This document shows positions 1-9,305 of a DNA stretch of 64,000 bases, one piece after another. The notes below the pieces were generated by a model, which was not told the DNA's origin, ran no database searches, and saw nothing but the letters and a program-made list of their open reading frames with translations. The position numbers and the translations under genes are program-made. This DNA comes from an uncultured Flavobacteriaceae bacterium (GTDB taxonomy: Bacteria; Bacteroidota; Bacteroidia; Flavobacteriales; Flavobacteriaceae): positions 310,001 to 374,000 of the forward strand of contig CANLWN010000005.1 in assembly GCA_947494825.1 (NCBI GenBank). The letters run 5' to 3'. How positions within the stretch are numbered: position 1 is the first letter of the stretch; each line of letters begins with the position of its first letter.

Positions 1-1278
1 ATCAAATCCTCCAAGAGCCTTTACCATATGGGCATTCATTTGAGGACTTCCGAAATCAAAAACGTTCGGTATGTTGGATTTGCCTTTTTCAAATATTTCA
101 ACATCAATTAAATCAAATTTATTATCAAATTTAAATACAATAGCATCGGTAATGGTAAGCTTGGTAAATCCGCCTGCGGTAGCTCCCCCACCTGCTGCCG
201 CCAGGACGCCTAAAGCAATACCTGCCGCATCAGCCTTTTTTGAATACTGCTCCCCGATGGCATAGTACCCATCGTTGCCCATGCGTACGATTTCGTGGAA
301 ATAGATATATCCGTAATCTTTGGTTTTACTACCCTTTTTGATGGCGACCTTTTTGCTGATATGATCTTTCCAACTCAATTTATTCTCGTAGGACAAGGTT
401 CCGTCCATGTGGTATACTTCGGTATACAATCCCAAACTTTCCGCTTTGGCCAATTTGGCCTTGGGTTTGTAGTACTGTCCCAGAAAAACAATCTGATCTT
501 CCTTAGTTATAAAGGCATTGGTAATGAGCCGAGGGTCTAGTTCATCATAATCTCTAGTGAAGAGGAGGTTGCCCGTATCAATTTCCAAGACTATAGTTCT
601 TAGTGACATCTTTGCAGAACTTGCATAACGCTGTGATTTTTCCAACAACACCACTACTTTTTCATTAATTGCTATGGTGCTTATGTCCAAGGTTTCCTGC
701 GAAGTTTTATCGGAATGGAATTCCCATTTTTTTCCACCATTCGTGGGAAAATATTGCATAGCATATCCTGATTTTTTACCTGTCAATAGACGTTTCAGTA
801 AAAATCCTTTATTGTCTACAGGAAGTAATAGATTTAACGGTCGTGCCTTGGATTGGGAAGCAAGTCGCCTAAACTCGCCAGGGCTCACCGGCAATTGGAT
901 TGGAGTTAGGTTGTTGGCCTGTTTGTCAAAACTTACGATTTCAATTTTTTTGTCCAGCTTGTTGAACAGGGCAAAGGTAAGTTGATCGCCGTTAAAACCC
1001 TTTCCGATCAAGACCGTCCTTTTTTTACTTATCATGGATTTTGTAGCCACATCATTTAGATTCTTATCCAAAATTTGTATCGCATATTCCCGTTCCTTGT
1101 TTTCAAGTTTATCCACCTCGTAAAAGAAATAATAACCGTCCACATCATTTTCGCCATCAGATATAGCACCGGAATTCTTAACATTGAATTTGGTAATATT
1201 GGCAATAGTGCGGTTTTGCGCATATACATTAATATTTGATACAAGTAATAGTAGTGTTAAAAGAGTAATGTTCTTCAT
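1..1278 (-). CDS. Secreted protein of unknown function, DUF6770-like, C-terminus cut by window edge
   Basis: An open frame of 426 codons starts with ATG at 1278 and runs off the left edge without a stop. The first 20 or so residues form a typical signal peptide (MKN, a hydrophobic run, then VYAQ). The mature protein contains the phrase ILDKNLNDVA and aromatic-rich beta-like stretches, which reminds me of the Bacteroidota family DUF6770; that is recollection, not a search. A Gly/Ala-rich segment lies near codons 345-362. The start is only 5 nt from the stop of the upstream M48 protease gene, so the two are probably one operon. Function is unknown; a periplasmic or surface location is inferred from the signal peptide. 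Confidence 0.8.
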   Translation of the reverse strand, partial: MKNITLLTLLLLVSNINVYAQNRTIANITKFNVKNSGAISDGENDVDGYYFFYEVDKLENKEREYAIQILDKNLNDVATKSMISKKRTVLIGKGFNGDQLTFALFNKLDKKIEIVSFDKQANNLTPIQLPVSPGEFRRLASQSKARPLNLLLPVDNKGFLLKRLLTGKKSGYAMQYFPTNGGKKWEFHSDKTSQETLDISTIAINEKVVVLLEKSQRYASSAKMSLRTIVLEIDTGNLLFTRDYDELDPRLITNAFITKEDQIVFLGQYYKPKAKLAKAESLGLYTEVYHMDGTLSYENKLSWKDHISKKVAIKKGSKTKDYGYIYFHEIVRMGNDGYYAIGEQYSKKADAAGIALGVLAAAGGGATAGGFTKLTITDAIVFKFDNKFDLIDVEIFEKGKSNIPNVFDFGSPQMNAHMVKALGGFD

Positions 1279-1283
1279 TGTTA

Positions 1284-2639
1284 TTATTGATTTAATGATT
1301 CAAAAAAGTCCTTAGCGTCCAAAAATTCAATATGATCCCCGGCTATTGCACCATACCTGTGGCAAAAATAATAACCAATTTTTCGAATGTGTTTCAACTC
1401 CAGTTTATGAACAAATGAACGAATACGATTTAAATGTATCTCCTCCGAAAATGGACTGCTTTGAGGTACATACTTTCCCATTTTATGACGCTTTTTGGCT
1501 AAATACATTTTTTTTAGGGTTACCGCAGTTTTCACTACCCCTTCCCGATGCTCCTGCTGGTCTTGTATCATTATGAGTGATTCATACAAAGCAAGGTCCA
1601 GTTGGTTAAAATCCAATAAGGTATGCAGCTGCTGTTTTTTGGCCAGTTGCTTAAGTTGGGGAAGGTAGTTTGTGGTATTTTGGCTCTCCTCTATTTGGTG
1701 CTCCATATGCAGTTTCTCCAATCGATAAGGGATTTCAGGATGGGTCTTTAGAGAATCCTTGTCAAAGGCATAATCATTGCTACTTTCGCTAATATTAAAG
1801 AGGGTTTCTTCTTCTTCAATCCAATTCAGACGAAAAGGAAAGGATTCAAAATTTAGGATACTGTCTATCTTGGAAGCTTTGATAAAGCGAATTTGCTCCA
1901 GTTTGCCCAATTTTGTCAAGGCGGATAAGGCGGCATGCGGATTGTATCCAGTATTCTTCAACAAAATTAGCCCTAAGGAATCAGCCTGAGCTTCTGCATG
2001 CCTACTGTGGGACATCAATTCGTAGGTGAGATCTTTCACCAGGGCACGACCATCCCTTATGGTGTTGTAACGCTGTTTTTTTATGGCTTTGGACTTTTCT
2101 CGAATGGCCTTCGAATTTATGGTATCTATATATCTCTCTGCTTTTTTGTTCACATGGTTCAAGAGAAGATGGGCCATCTCGTGACTTAAAATAAAGGCGA
2201 GTTCATCATCATTTTCCAAATAGGTAAACATCCCCATATTTATAGCAAAAGATCCATCGCCATAACAGGCGGCATTAGGTATCGAAGATCGATGGAAAAA
2301 GAAATAATGATTATCAGTATCTATTTGAGGATTACCTTTGTAAATCCTTTGTAATAACGGTTTTAAATTTTCTGTGAGGGATGCTCCAAAAATAAAAACG
2401 CTGTCCTGAATATTCTGGATGAATTTTTCCGTTTTCTCCCGATATATCTTTCGCTTTTCCGAAATGTTGTCTCCATCCAAAGTAGCAAGACGATGTTGTT
2501 CTATAGATTTGAGGTAGTTTTCTATATGTTTCCTGTTCTCTGGAAGGTAGTTTAGTTGAGGGTCCTGAGCCTGTAGCTTCAGACATACAAACAAGAAAAA
2601 TAAAATGGTGGGGGAAAGTCTCAATTTGTCTTTGGTCAT
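1284..2639 (-). CDS. Secreted M48-family zinc metalloprotease
   Basis: The 451-residue product starts with a signal peptide of about 25 residues ending in LQAQ. The zinc motif HEMAH is at about residues 153-157, with a likely third ligand Glu216 in HAEAQAD, the usual M48 arrangement (HExxH then ExxxD). It has one catalytic domain followed by a helical C-terminal half that could be TPR-like, and there are no clear transmembrane helices after the signal, unlike HtpX. The family includes BepA-type periplasmic quality-control proteases, so a role in envelope protein turnover is a reasonable inference. It is the first gene of a two-gene minus-strand operon with the DUF6770-like gene. Confidence 0.88.
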   Translation of the reverse strand: MTKDKLRLSPTILFFLFVCLKLQAQDPQLNYLPENRKHIENYLKSIEQHRLATLDGDNISEKRKIYREKTEKFIQNIQDSVFIFGASLTENLKPLLQRIYKGNPQIDTDNHYFFFHRSSIPNAACYGDGSFAINMGMFTYLENDDELAFILSHEMAHLLLNHVNKKAERYIDTINSKAIREKSKAIKKQRYNTIRDGRALVKDLTYELMSHSRHAEAQADSLGLILLKNTGYNPHAALSALTKLGKLEQIRFIKASKIDSILNFESFPFRLNWIEEEETLFNISESSNDYAFDKDSLKTHPEIPYRLEKLHMEHQIEESQNTTNYLPQLKQLAKKQQLHTLLDFNQLDLALYESLIMIQDQQEHREGVVKTAVTLKKMYLAKKRHKMGKYVPQSSPFSEEIHLNRIRSFVHKLELKHIRKIGYYFCHRYGAIAGDHIEFLDAKDFFESLNQ

Positions 2640-2918
2640 TTCTAAGCCAACGAAAAAACGGCTCTAATTGGTTTGGTAGTTATTCGGTAAAGAAATTGCT
2701 ACAACAAAAATATACTTTATATTAAATTAGAGGTTGTTTTTATTCTAAATTCCCATACCAGTCTGCACAATTTATCCTATTGGCACCTTTGAAGGTCAAT
2801 CTAAGTTCTGTACGCATTTACCCTGGAAAAGCATCATAAGGATTAATTTCCGGATTTGCCAAAATTCCTAAAACCTTCTATTTCCTGATTGTCCCGGAAA
2901 TTTGTACCTTAAAGTACT

Positions 2919-3611
2919 ATGGTACCGAAAACCACAAGCGTGTTCAAGGTTAAGGCATTTATGGTAGCACCTATCTGGATCTTTCTTTTTGTAGGCCTCC
3001 TATTGGGCTGCTCGTCCAAAACGGACGACGAAACCGGCAATATGTCCAAGGAACAGGTGGGACTTATCGGATACGGTTCCCTAATGTCACAGCCAAGTAT
3101 GGAACGGACCCTGGGAAGGCCCTATGACGGCGCTATCAGAAAAATACATCTGCGGGGGTATCAACGGCTCTGGAATATTAAGGTACCCAATACGGGCGAG
3201 GGGGCGTATACCTGTATGACGGAAACAGGGACCATAATACCCGAGTCGCTTATTTTCTTGAACATTCAACCTAAAGAGGAGCAATCCATGAACTGTTGTC
3301 TCTACATATTGGAAGAGGCCGATCTTGTAGCCTTTGATGCGCGGGAAATTGGATATCAACGAATTGAGGTCTCCCGGGACATCGTGGAAACCGATATTCC
3401 GGATCTGCCCATCTATGCCTATAAGGCGCTTCCTGCCTTTACTGCCGAAGCTGAGGAAAACAACCCCGGGAAGAACGCGGTATTGCTGCAATATCTGGAG
3501 ATTCTTGACAATGCCTTTGACGTATTAGGTGCTACCTTTGAACAAGAATTCCAAGCGTCTACCTTGCCCTTGGACCCCGATTTGGTCCTGGACTGTACCT
3601 TAGATCCCTAG
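2919..3611 (+). CDS. Lipoprotein with gamma-glutamylcyclotransferase-like (GGCT) fold
   Basis: The 230-residue product has a lipoprotein signal with lipobox LLLGC, Cys31 being the expected lipidated residue. A GGCT-type nucleotide-free binding loop follows (IGYGSLM, about residues 50-56), and an acidic residue near 143 in the segment DAREIGYQRIEV matches the place of the catalytic Glu in GGCT/AIG2-like proteins. GGCT enzymes release 5-oxoproline from gamma-glutamyl compounds and are normally cytosolic, so an exported version is unusual. A shorter start at codon 15 (ATG at 2961) would give a more compact signal peptide and cannot be excluded. The substrate is unknown. It stands alone, with 279 bp before it and 135 bp after it. 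Confidence 0.72.
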   Translation: MVPKTTSVFKVKAFMVAPIWIFLFVGLLLGCSSKTDDETGNMSKEQVGLIGYGSLMSQPSMERTLGRPYDGAIRKIHLRGYQRLWNIKVPNTGEGAYTCMTETGTIIPESLIFLNIQPKEEQSMNCCLYILEEADLVAFDAREIGYQRIEVSRDIVETDIPDLPIYAYKALPAFTAEAEENNPGKNAVLLQYLEILDNAFDVLGATFEQEFQASTLPLDPDLVLDCTLDP

Positions 3612-3746
3612 ATGGCCTGTACTACAGGTATGCGACCGTTGCAATTTCCAAAAAGGTCCAATAGCCCTATTTAAAGGTCTTAACTTTTAACTTTTGATTT
3701 TGACCTAGCTTCGCCCTACCCTGCGTATATACCCAAAGGCAGAACA

Positions 3747-4352
3747 ATGAAAACAGGGAAAATAGCAGTGGTCGTTGGGCACAACAGCAAAAAGCAGGGG
3801 GCCCAGGCCATAACACCCATCGATCGATCGGAATTTGACTTTAATTCAGAATTGGCAAGCCGCATGCTGGACAGCGCGGAGAACTACGAGGTGGAACTCA
3901 AAGTCTTTACCAGGAGATATCAAGGTTCGTATACCAAAGAGATTCAAAAGGTCTATGGGGAAGTTAACACCTGGGGAGCCGAGTTTTCCATGGAACTGCA
4001 TTTCAACTCGGCCTATTTCACGGCCGCGGGAAGCGAAGTTTTCAGTAGCGGTACTCCCGGGTCCCTACGGTTTGCCAACCTGGCACAACTAGAGCTTGTG
4101 ACACTGTTCAAGAGGGCCGGAAAAACAGACCGGGGTGTAAAAGTGCGAAAAAAAGGGGCAAGAGGGTATCTTTCCCTCGTATCCGGCAGGGCTCCCGCCA
4201 TTTTGGTAGAGCCTTTTTTTGGCTCTAACCGCTCCGATGTACTCAAGATGCACCGTATGGGGCTGCAGCCTCTGGCCGAGGCCTATTTGAGGGCCATGGA
4301 GGCCGTGGTACAGCAAACCTTAGATCTACCCCCTCCACCTCCGGATTCCTAA
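3747..4352 (+). CDS. N-acetylmuramoyl-L-alanine amidase (Amidase_3 type), no signal peptide
   Basis: The 201-residue protein is almost entirely the catalytic domain of Amidase_3 enzymes, which cut the bond between N-acetylmuramic acid and L-alanine in peptidoglycan. Visible zinc ligands are His12 in VVGHN, an acidic residue around 29-35 and His85 in MELHFNSA; Glu155 in ILVEPFFGSN fits the catalytic Glu. No signal peptide is present and the protein ends in a proline run (PPPPPDS). A cytoplasmic amidase could be an endolysin-like relic or be exported by another route, but no phage genes surround it. The start ATG gives a complete first beta strand (KIAVVVGHN), so it is unlikely to be truncated. 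Confidence 0.82.
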   Translation: MKTGKIAVVVGHNSKKQGAQAITPIDRSEFDFNSELASRMLDSAENYEVELKVFTRRYQGSYTKEIQKVYGEVNTWGAEFSMELHFNSAYFTAAGSEVFSSGTPGSLRFANLAQLELVTLFKRAGKTDRGVKVRKKGARGYLSLVSGRAPAILVEPFFGSNRSDVLKMHRMGLQPLAEAYLRAMEAVVQQTLDLPPPPPDS

Positions 4353-4582
4353 AAGAGCGGAATCATTTCCATTTAAACAGCAACCATACATCTTTTCGTA
4401 CAAACGGTACATGAATCCGTGATAGCCGCACATTGCACCCATGGAAATGCTCCTTTCGATTTTATATCACACAATAAATTCCTATCTTGTTGTGCCTTAG
4501 TGCGGTATACGCACAATTATCCCCTCTGCGTTATCCGTTCGTGTCCCCCTTGGCCATTTGTGATACACTAACTCAATCATCT

Positions 4583-5584
4583 ATGAGGGCCGTTGTCTTG
4601 TTGATTATAATGTTCATAAGCATTGACCTGTACACTCAGGACAAACTTCCTATTATTGATATGCATCTACACGCCCTTCCCGCCGCCCAAAACGGGCCGC
4701 CCCCTAACGCCATCTGCGCCCCACCGCTAGAGATGCCGATACATGACCCGTCAAGGCCCTGGGCTTCCGCTTTTATGGAGTTACTACAAAATCCAACATG
4801 TGAAACGGCCATATGGGGGCCGGCGAGCGACCAAGAAGTGATGGATCAAACCCTAAAACTGTTGGAAAAGCACAATATCTATGCTATGACCAGTGGTTCC
4901 CTGCTTGATGCCTATATTGAAAAGGGGGGTGAACGGATCATTCCCGGTCTGGGATTTAGTTTTTTTCATAAGGGGATGACAGCGGAAAAAGTACAGATGC
5001 TCCTGGCTTCAGGTAAGTTCAAGGTCTTTGGAGAGGTTGCCATTCAATACAACGGCGTATCACCCAGTGATTCGCTTTTCGCCCCATATGCCAAAATTGC
5101 AGAGGCTTTGGACATCCCCATGGGAATACATGTAGGCACGGGACCCCCTGGGGCGCCTTACCTTCCCGGCGTTGAAAATTATCGGGCAAAATTACACAGT
5201 CCCCTAGTAGTGGAAGAATTGCTAATGCTACATCCCAAATTACGGATTTACCTCATGCATGCCGGATATCCAATGATCGATGATCTTTTGGCCGTATTAT
5301 GGGCGCATCCTCAAGTATATGTGGATGTGGGGGTCATTTGCTACGCAATTCCAAGAAAGGCCTTTCACAACTATTTAAAGCGTATTGTTGAGGCCGGTTA
5401 CGGAAAACGCGTATTGTTTGGTTCCGATCAAATGAATTGGCCGGGAACTATTGAAGTGGGGCTAGAAGCAATCGAGACCGCTCCTTTTCTTAGCCCTAAA
5501 CAGAAGCGGGATATATTGTACAACAATGCGGCCCGCTTTTTACGCTTAAGCGAGGAAACCATTGCAAGACATCATACTAACTAA
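4583..5584 (+). CDS. Exported amidohydrolase (amidohydrolase-2, TIM-barrel metal hydrolase)
   Basis: From the chosen start at 4583 the product is 333 residues with a signal peptide (MRAVVLLIIM then a hydrophobic stretch). An in-frame start 96 nt upstream would add a non-signal extension and was rejected. The barrel begins with the metal motif DMHLHA at about residues 26-31; later motifs are HVGTGPPG, LMHAGYP and LFGSDQMNW, the last giving the conserved Asp of the family. Amidohydrolase-2 proteins hydrolyse or decarboxylate small molecules; the substrate cannot be read from sequence. It is the first gene of a tight operon with DinB-like and SnoaL-like genes, 23 nt upstream of the former. Confidence 0.85.
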   Translation: MRAVVLLIIMFISIDLYTQDKLPIIDMHLHALPAAQNGPPPNAICAPPLEMPIHDPSRPWASAFMELLQNPTCETAIWGPASDQEVMDQTLKLLEKHNIYAMTSGSLLDAYIEKGGERIIPGLGFSFFHKGMTAEKVQMLLASGKFKVFGEVAIQYNGVSPSDSLFAPYAKIAEALDIPMGIHVGTGPPGAPYLPGVENYRAKLHSPLVVEELLMLHPKLRIYLMHAGYPMIDDLLAVLWAHPQVYVDVGVICYAIPRKAFHNYLKRIVEAGYGKRVLFGSDQMNWPGTIEVGLEAIETAPFLSPKQKRDILYNNAARFLRLSEETIARHHTN

Positions 5585-5607
5585 TTACTAAATCAAATAC
5601 ATTCTAA

Positions 5608-6252
5608 ATGAAAAACAACAAAAACACCAGCAGAAGATATTTTTTTAAGAACACTGCCCTGGCAACGGCCGGATTGGTAACCGTTCCCATGCTCAACTTC
5701 GCTCACCAAGTACCAGCTGCACCCGCGGAGAGCATCTATTTGATAGGGCCCCAAGAAGGCTATTCCCCACAGATCGGAACCCTCTTATCTACCATGACCA
5801 TGATGCGCCAATGGGTCATTCAATCGGTAAAGGACCTCACTATGGAACAATTGGATTTTCAAATTGATGATCAGTCCAACTCCATTGGGGCCATGTTATT
5901 GCACCTGGCAGCCACGGAACGCTATTATCAACTCAACACCTTTGACGAAATGACCTGGGGAACATGGAACGATGAAATAAAACAGGAATGGGATGTCCCG
6001 ATGGGCCTGGGCGAAGAAGGCCGAAAGCAGATCAAAGGGAACACAATAGACTATTACCTCACCAAAATGAAGGAGGTACGGGAGGTGACCAAAAAGGAGT
6101 TTGCCAAAAGGGACGATTCCTGGATTATGATATCGGAACCCTTCTTCGAAAACGAACCCACCAACAACTACTGCAAATGGTTTCATGTGTGCGAGCATGA
6201 ATCGAACCACAGGGGGCAGATCAAATTCATCAAAAAACGCCTAAAGGTCTAA
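5608..6252 (+). CDS. Exported DinB/YfiT-like four-helix protein with Tat-type signal
   Basis: The 214-residue product begins with a twin-arginine type leader (SRRYFFKN followed by a hydrophobic run and PMLNFAH). The mature part has the DinB-superfamily pattern: a His in MLLHLAATER and the C-terminal pair in HVCEHESNHRGQ, together able to bind one metal ion. Members of this superfamily include metal-dependent thiol transferases and many uncharacterised proteins. Tat export suggests it folds with its metal before leaving the cytoplasm. It lies between an exported amidohydrolase (23 nt) and an NTF2-fold protein (2 nt), which suggests co-translation and a shared substrate; the actual reaction is unknown. 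Confidence 0.83.
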   Translation: MKNNKNTSRRYFFKNTALATAGLVTVPMLNFAHQVPAAPAESIYLIGPQEGYSPQIGTLLSTMTMMRQWVIQSVKDLTMEQLDFQIDDQSNSIGAMLLHLAATERYYQLNTFDEMTWGTWNDEIKQEWDVPMGLGEEGRKQIKGNTIDYYLTKMKEVREVTKKEFAKRDDSWIMISEPFFENEPTNNYCKWFHVCEHESNHRGQIKFIKKRLKV

Positions 6253-6254
6253 TT

Positions 6255-6836
6255 ATGAAACAGCTGTTGTATATCGTATTTTTACTGATGTTATGCCCTC
6301 CTGGAGCAGCACAGGAATCTTTTAGCACCACGCGAACCCAGGAAGAGATAAACAAGGAAATTGCACGAAATTTTTTCCTGGACCTCTGGTTCAGCAACAA
6401 TACCGGCAACTACAAAAAATACGTAGCGGACACCTATGTTGTTCACGATATCGGGGACCGAAAAGGAGTTACCGAACAGGCAGTAGAGCAGAAGAACATA
6501 GCGGATTTCTTTTGGAACAATGGGGAGATGGACTGTAAGTTCGATTACCAAGTGGCCGAAGGTGACCTTGTAGCTACCCGATGGACGATTTCTTACAGGC
6601 CCAATACCTTGTTCGGAAAATTCTTTTTAGCAAGCGATGAACCCTTCAGTATTATCAATGTATTCCGAATCAAAGATGGAAAGATCGTAGAGTTCTGGAA
6701 CCATCGCCACGATATAGACACCCCGCAGACCATGAAATTTGTTTTTAAGGGACTTTTATGGGGTCTTCTCATTGCCTTGATACCTACTTTCTTTGTCTTT
6801 AGGTTGCGCAGAAAACTAAAAGCCCTTAGGCGCTAA
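6255..6836 (+). CDS. SnoaL/NTF2-like (ester cyclase-like) protein with C-terminal membrane anchor
   Basis: The 193-residue protein has an N-terminal signal peptide (cleavage after GAAQ expected) and an NTF2-like cone fold pattern: FFLDLWFSNN, YVVHDIGDRKG, DLVATRWTISY, INVFRIKDGKIVEFWNHRH. This order matches SnoaL-like polyketide cyclases and ester cyclases. A single hydrophobic helix at about residues 164-184 (GLLWGLLIALIPTFFVF) is followed by a positively charged tail, so the domain would be tethered on the periplasmic face. It starts 2 nt after the DinB-like gene. SnoaL domains in such contexts often bind small hydrophobic compounds; the role here is not known. Confidence 0.78.
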   Translation: MKQLLYIVFLLMLCPPGAAQESFSTTRTQEEINKEIARNFFLDLWFSNNTGNYKKYVADTYVVHDIGDRKGVTEQAVEQKNIADFFWNNGEMDCKFDYQVAEGDLVATRWTISYRPNTLFGKFFLASDEPFSIINVFRIKDGKIVEFWNHRHDIDTPQTMKFVFKGLLWGLLIALIPTFFVFRLRRKLKALRR

Positions 6837-7014
6837 TTACAGTCCTGTACCTAAATTCAAAGCTTGAATATCATTTTTCGTCCCAAAATTTGTGCCTATC
6901 GACATAGAGCTCTCCCATCCTGCATTTTAACAAAGGACCCGCCGGAAGATACTTCCACGTTCCCATAACTTTTCTTACCTTGTTGGCCGAATCTAAATCA
7001 ATCAATAGACAGAT

Positions 7015-9231
7015 ATGAAACTTGTTTTTTCCGTATTGTTCTCCTGCTTCTTACTCGTAAGTCTCCAAGCCCAGGGCCCACAAAACTGGGAAGGAAAATT
7101 TGAACCCATAGATCGTATGATCGAACCGCCAAGCCCTTACCGATCCGCCAGTGGGGCACCGGGTAAAGCTTATTGGCAGCAACGCGCCGATTATGTTATT
7201 AAAGCGGAACTGGATGAAAAGAACAACATGATCAGCGGGGAAGAGACCATTACCTACCACAATAACGCCCCGGAAGACCTTAGTTACCTATGGGTACAAT
7301 TGGATCAAAACGTGAACCGTAAGGAAAATGAGGACTTTGGTGAAGTCATGGGCACGGTTAGGGATTCCATGACCACCAGGCATATGCAATTCCTTACCCG
7401 GGCCATTGATTTTCCCGCGGGCTATACCATAAAATATGTAAAGGATGCCAACGGAAAATCCATGAATTCGTTGGTAAACAACACCATGATGAAAATACGT
7501 CTGGACCAACCCTTGAAATCGGGTACCTCCATCAGCTTCTCCATTGCCTGGTCCTATCCCATTACCGATCGCAGCCTATACCTTCTCTCCAGGGAAGGCT
7601 ATGAATACTTCCCTGAGGACGACAATACGGTCTATCTCATTGCCCATTGGTTTCCAAGGATGGCCGTATACAACGATACGGAGGGTTGGCAAAATCAACA
7701 ATTCCAGAAACTGGGCGAATTTGCATTGGAATTTGGTGACTATGACGTGGAGATCAAAGTACCTGCCGATCATCTCATCGCGGCTACCGGAGAGCTACAG
7801 AATACCGATGCCGTGCTAACTGCCGAACAGCGCAAGCGTTTGGACCAAGCCCGCAAATCCTTTGACGCCCCTGTGATGATCGTTACCCCAGAAGAGGCCG
7901 AGGCCAACGAAAAGACCAAGGCCAACCGAACCAAAACCTGGAAATACAAGGCCACCAATGTGCGCGACTTTGCCTTTGCCTCTTCCCGTAAATTTATTTG
8001 GGATGCACAGGCCGTACAGTTCTCGGACCATATCACAATGGCCATGTCCTTCTATCCCAAGGAGGGCCTTCCTGTTTGGAGTGAGGAATCTACAAAAGCT
8101 GTGGTACACGCCTTGGAGGTCTATTCCGATGCTACCTTTGAATACCCTTACCCCGCGGCTATTTCAGTAAACACCTCCAACATTGGCATAGAATTCCCTA
8201 TGATCAGTTTCAATGGGGGCCGTCCCAAAAATGGAAAAATTAGCGAACTGGCCAAGGCTGGGATGATCAGCACCATAATCCATGAAGTAGGTCACAATTG
8301 GTTTCCCATGATCGTAAGCTCTGATGAACGAAAGTGGATGTGGATGGACGAGGGCCTTAACACCTTCATACACCAACGTACCCTGGAAGAGCGGTATCCA
8401 CAGTTTAACCATACCACCCCTAAAACCATTGTGCCCTATATGAGCGGTGACAAGAGCATTATGCGCCCTATTATGGTTACCTCGGACAATGAACTGTTAC
8501 AACAGATCGGGGCCAATTTCTATCAAAAGCCTACGGTAGGCCTGCAAATTTTGCGGAATTCGGTCATTGGACGCGAACTTTTTGATGAAGCCTTTAGGGA
8601 ATATGCCAACCGCTGGAAATACAAACACCCCAATCCGGCCGATCTCTTCAGGACCTTGGAAGATGCCACAGCGGCCGACCTCGATTGGTTCTTTCGAGGT
8701 TGGTTCTTCACCACGGATCAAACCGATATGGAACTTACCAATGTAAAGTGGTTCAAGGTATTGGAAAAGGATATCAACTTGGAAGGGGAAACCCAAAAGG
8801 TGAACCTTAAGATCGGAGGAGAAAGCGCCGGTGAGCAAGCAAAGGACTTCACCAGCGGACCGGAGGATATAACCATGATTTCCACCCCGGATGCCAACTA
8901 CGGCCAATTTCTGTCCCGATTGGACGAAACAGAGCTTAGGAAACAACTGGCAGACAAGAATATCTATGAGCTCACCATCAAGAATGTAGGCGGACTGGTT
9001 ATGCCCGTTACCGTGGAATGGGAGTACACGGACGGCACCAAAGAAGTTGATCGCCTACCGGCCGATATCTGGCGTCTAAACGAACACCTGATCAAGAAGA
9101 CCTTTATCAAGGAGAAGGAAGTACAACGGGTGAACTTGGATCCCAATTTTGAGTTTGCCGATATCGATATGGAAAACAACAGCTTTCCCAAGAAGGAAGA
9201 GCCGTCGGAGTTTGATAAATTAAAACAATAA
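7015..9231 (+). CDS. Secreted M1-family zinc metallopeptidase (aminopeptidase-like)
   Basis: The 738-residue product has a signal peptide ending in LQAQ, an N-terminal beta-rich domain and a thermolysin-like domain with HEVGH at residues 423-427 and the third zinc ligand Glu446 in WMDEGLNTF, exactly the HExxH-x18-E spacing of M1 enzymes. The GxMEN substrate motif of classical aminopeptidases is replaced by a related segment, IGIEFPMISFNGG, so the N-terminal-peptide anchoring may differ. The C-terminal third is beta-rich. M1 enzymes remove N-terminal amino acids; periplasmic forms in this phylum probably feed on peptides. It appears to be a single-gene unit with 178 bp of upstream sequence. 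Confidence 0.9.
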   Translation: MKLVFSVLFSCFLLVSLQAQGPQNWEGKFEPIDRMIEPPSPYRSASGAPGKAYWQQRADYVIKAELDEKNNMISGEETITYHNNAPEDLSYLWVQLDQNVNRKENEDFGEVMGTVRDSMTTRHMQFLTRAIDFPAGYTIKYVKDANGKSMNSLVNNTMMKIRLDQPLKSGTSISFSIAWSYPITDRSLYLLSREGYEYFPEDDNTVYLIAHWFPRMAVYNDTEGWQNQQFQKLGEFALEFGDYDVEIKVPADHLIAATGELQNTDAVLTAEQRKRLDQARKSFDAPVMIVTPEEAEANEKTKANRTKTWKYKATNVRDFAFASSRKFIWDAQAVQFSDHITMAMSFYPKEGLPVWSEESTKAVVHALEVYSDATFEYPYPAAISVNTSNIGIEFPMISFNGGRPKNGKISELAKAGMISTIIHEVGHNWFPMIVSSDERKWMWMDEGLNTFIHQRTLEERYPQFNHTTPKTIVPYMSGDKSIMRPIMVTSDNELLQQIGANFYQKPTVGLQILRNSVIGRELFDEAFREYANRWKYKHPNPADLFRTLEDATAADLDWFFRGWFFTTDQTDMELTNVKWFKVLEKDINLEGETQKVNLKIGGESAGEQAKDFTSGPEDITMISTPDANYGQFLSRLDETELRKQLADKNIYELTIKNVGGLVMPVTVEWEYTDGTKEVDRLPADIWRLNEHLIKKTFIKEKEVQRVNLDPNFEFADIDMENNSFPKKEEPSEFDKLKQ

Positions 9232-9305
9232 CGCTAAGTAATAGGGAATCTTTGGTCCATAACGGTATTGCATTGAAAGCAATCTGTCCGATAGGTTATT
9301 TTTGA

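Noticed and set aside
4487..4582. N-terminal extension of the amidohydrolase
   Set aside because: The ATG at 4583 gives a clean signal peptide; the extension is not similar to anything.
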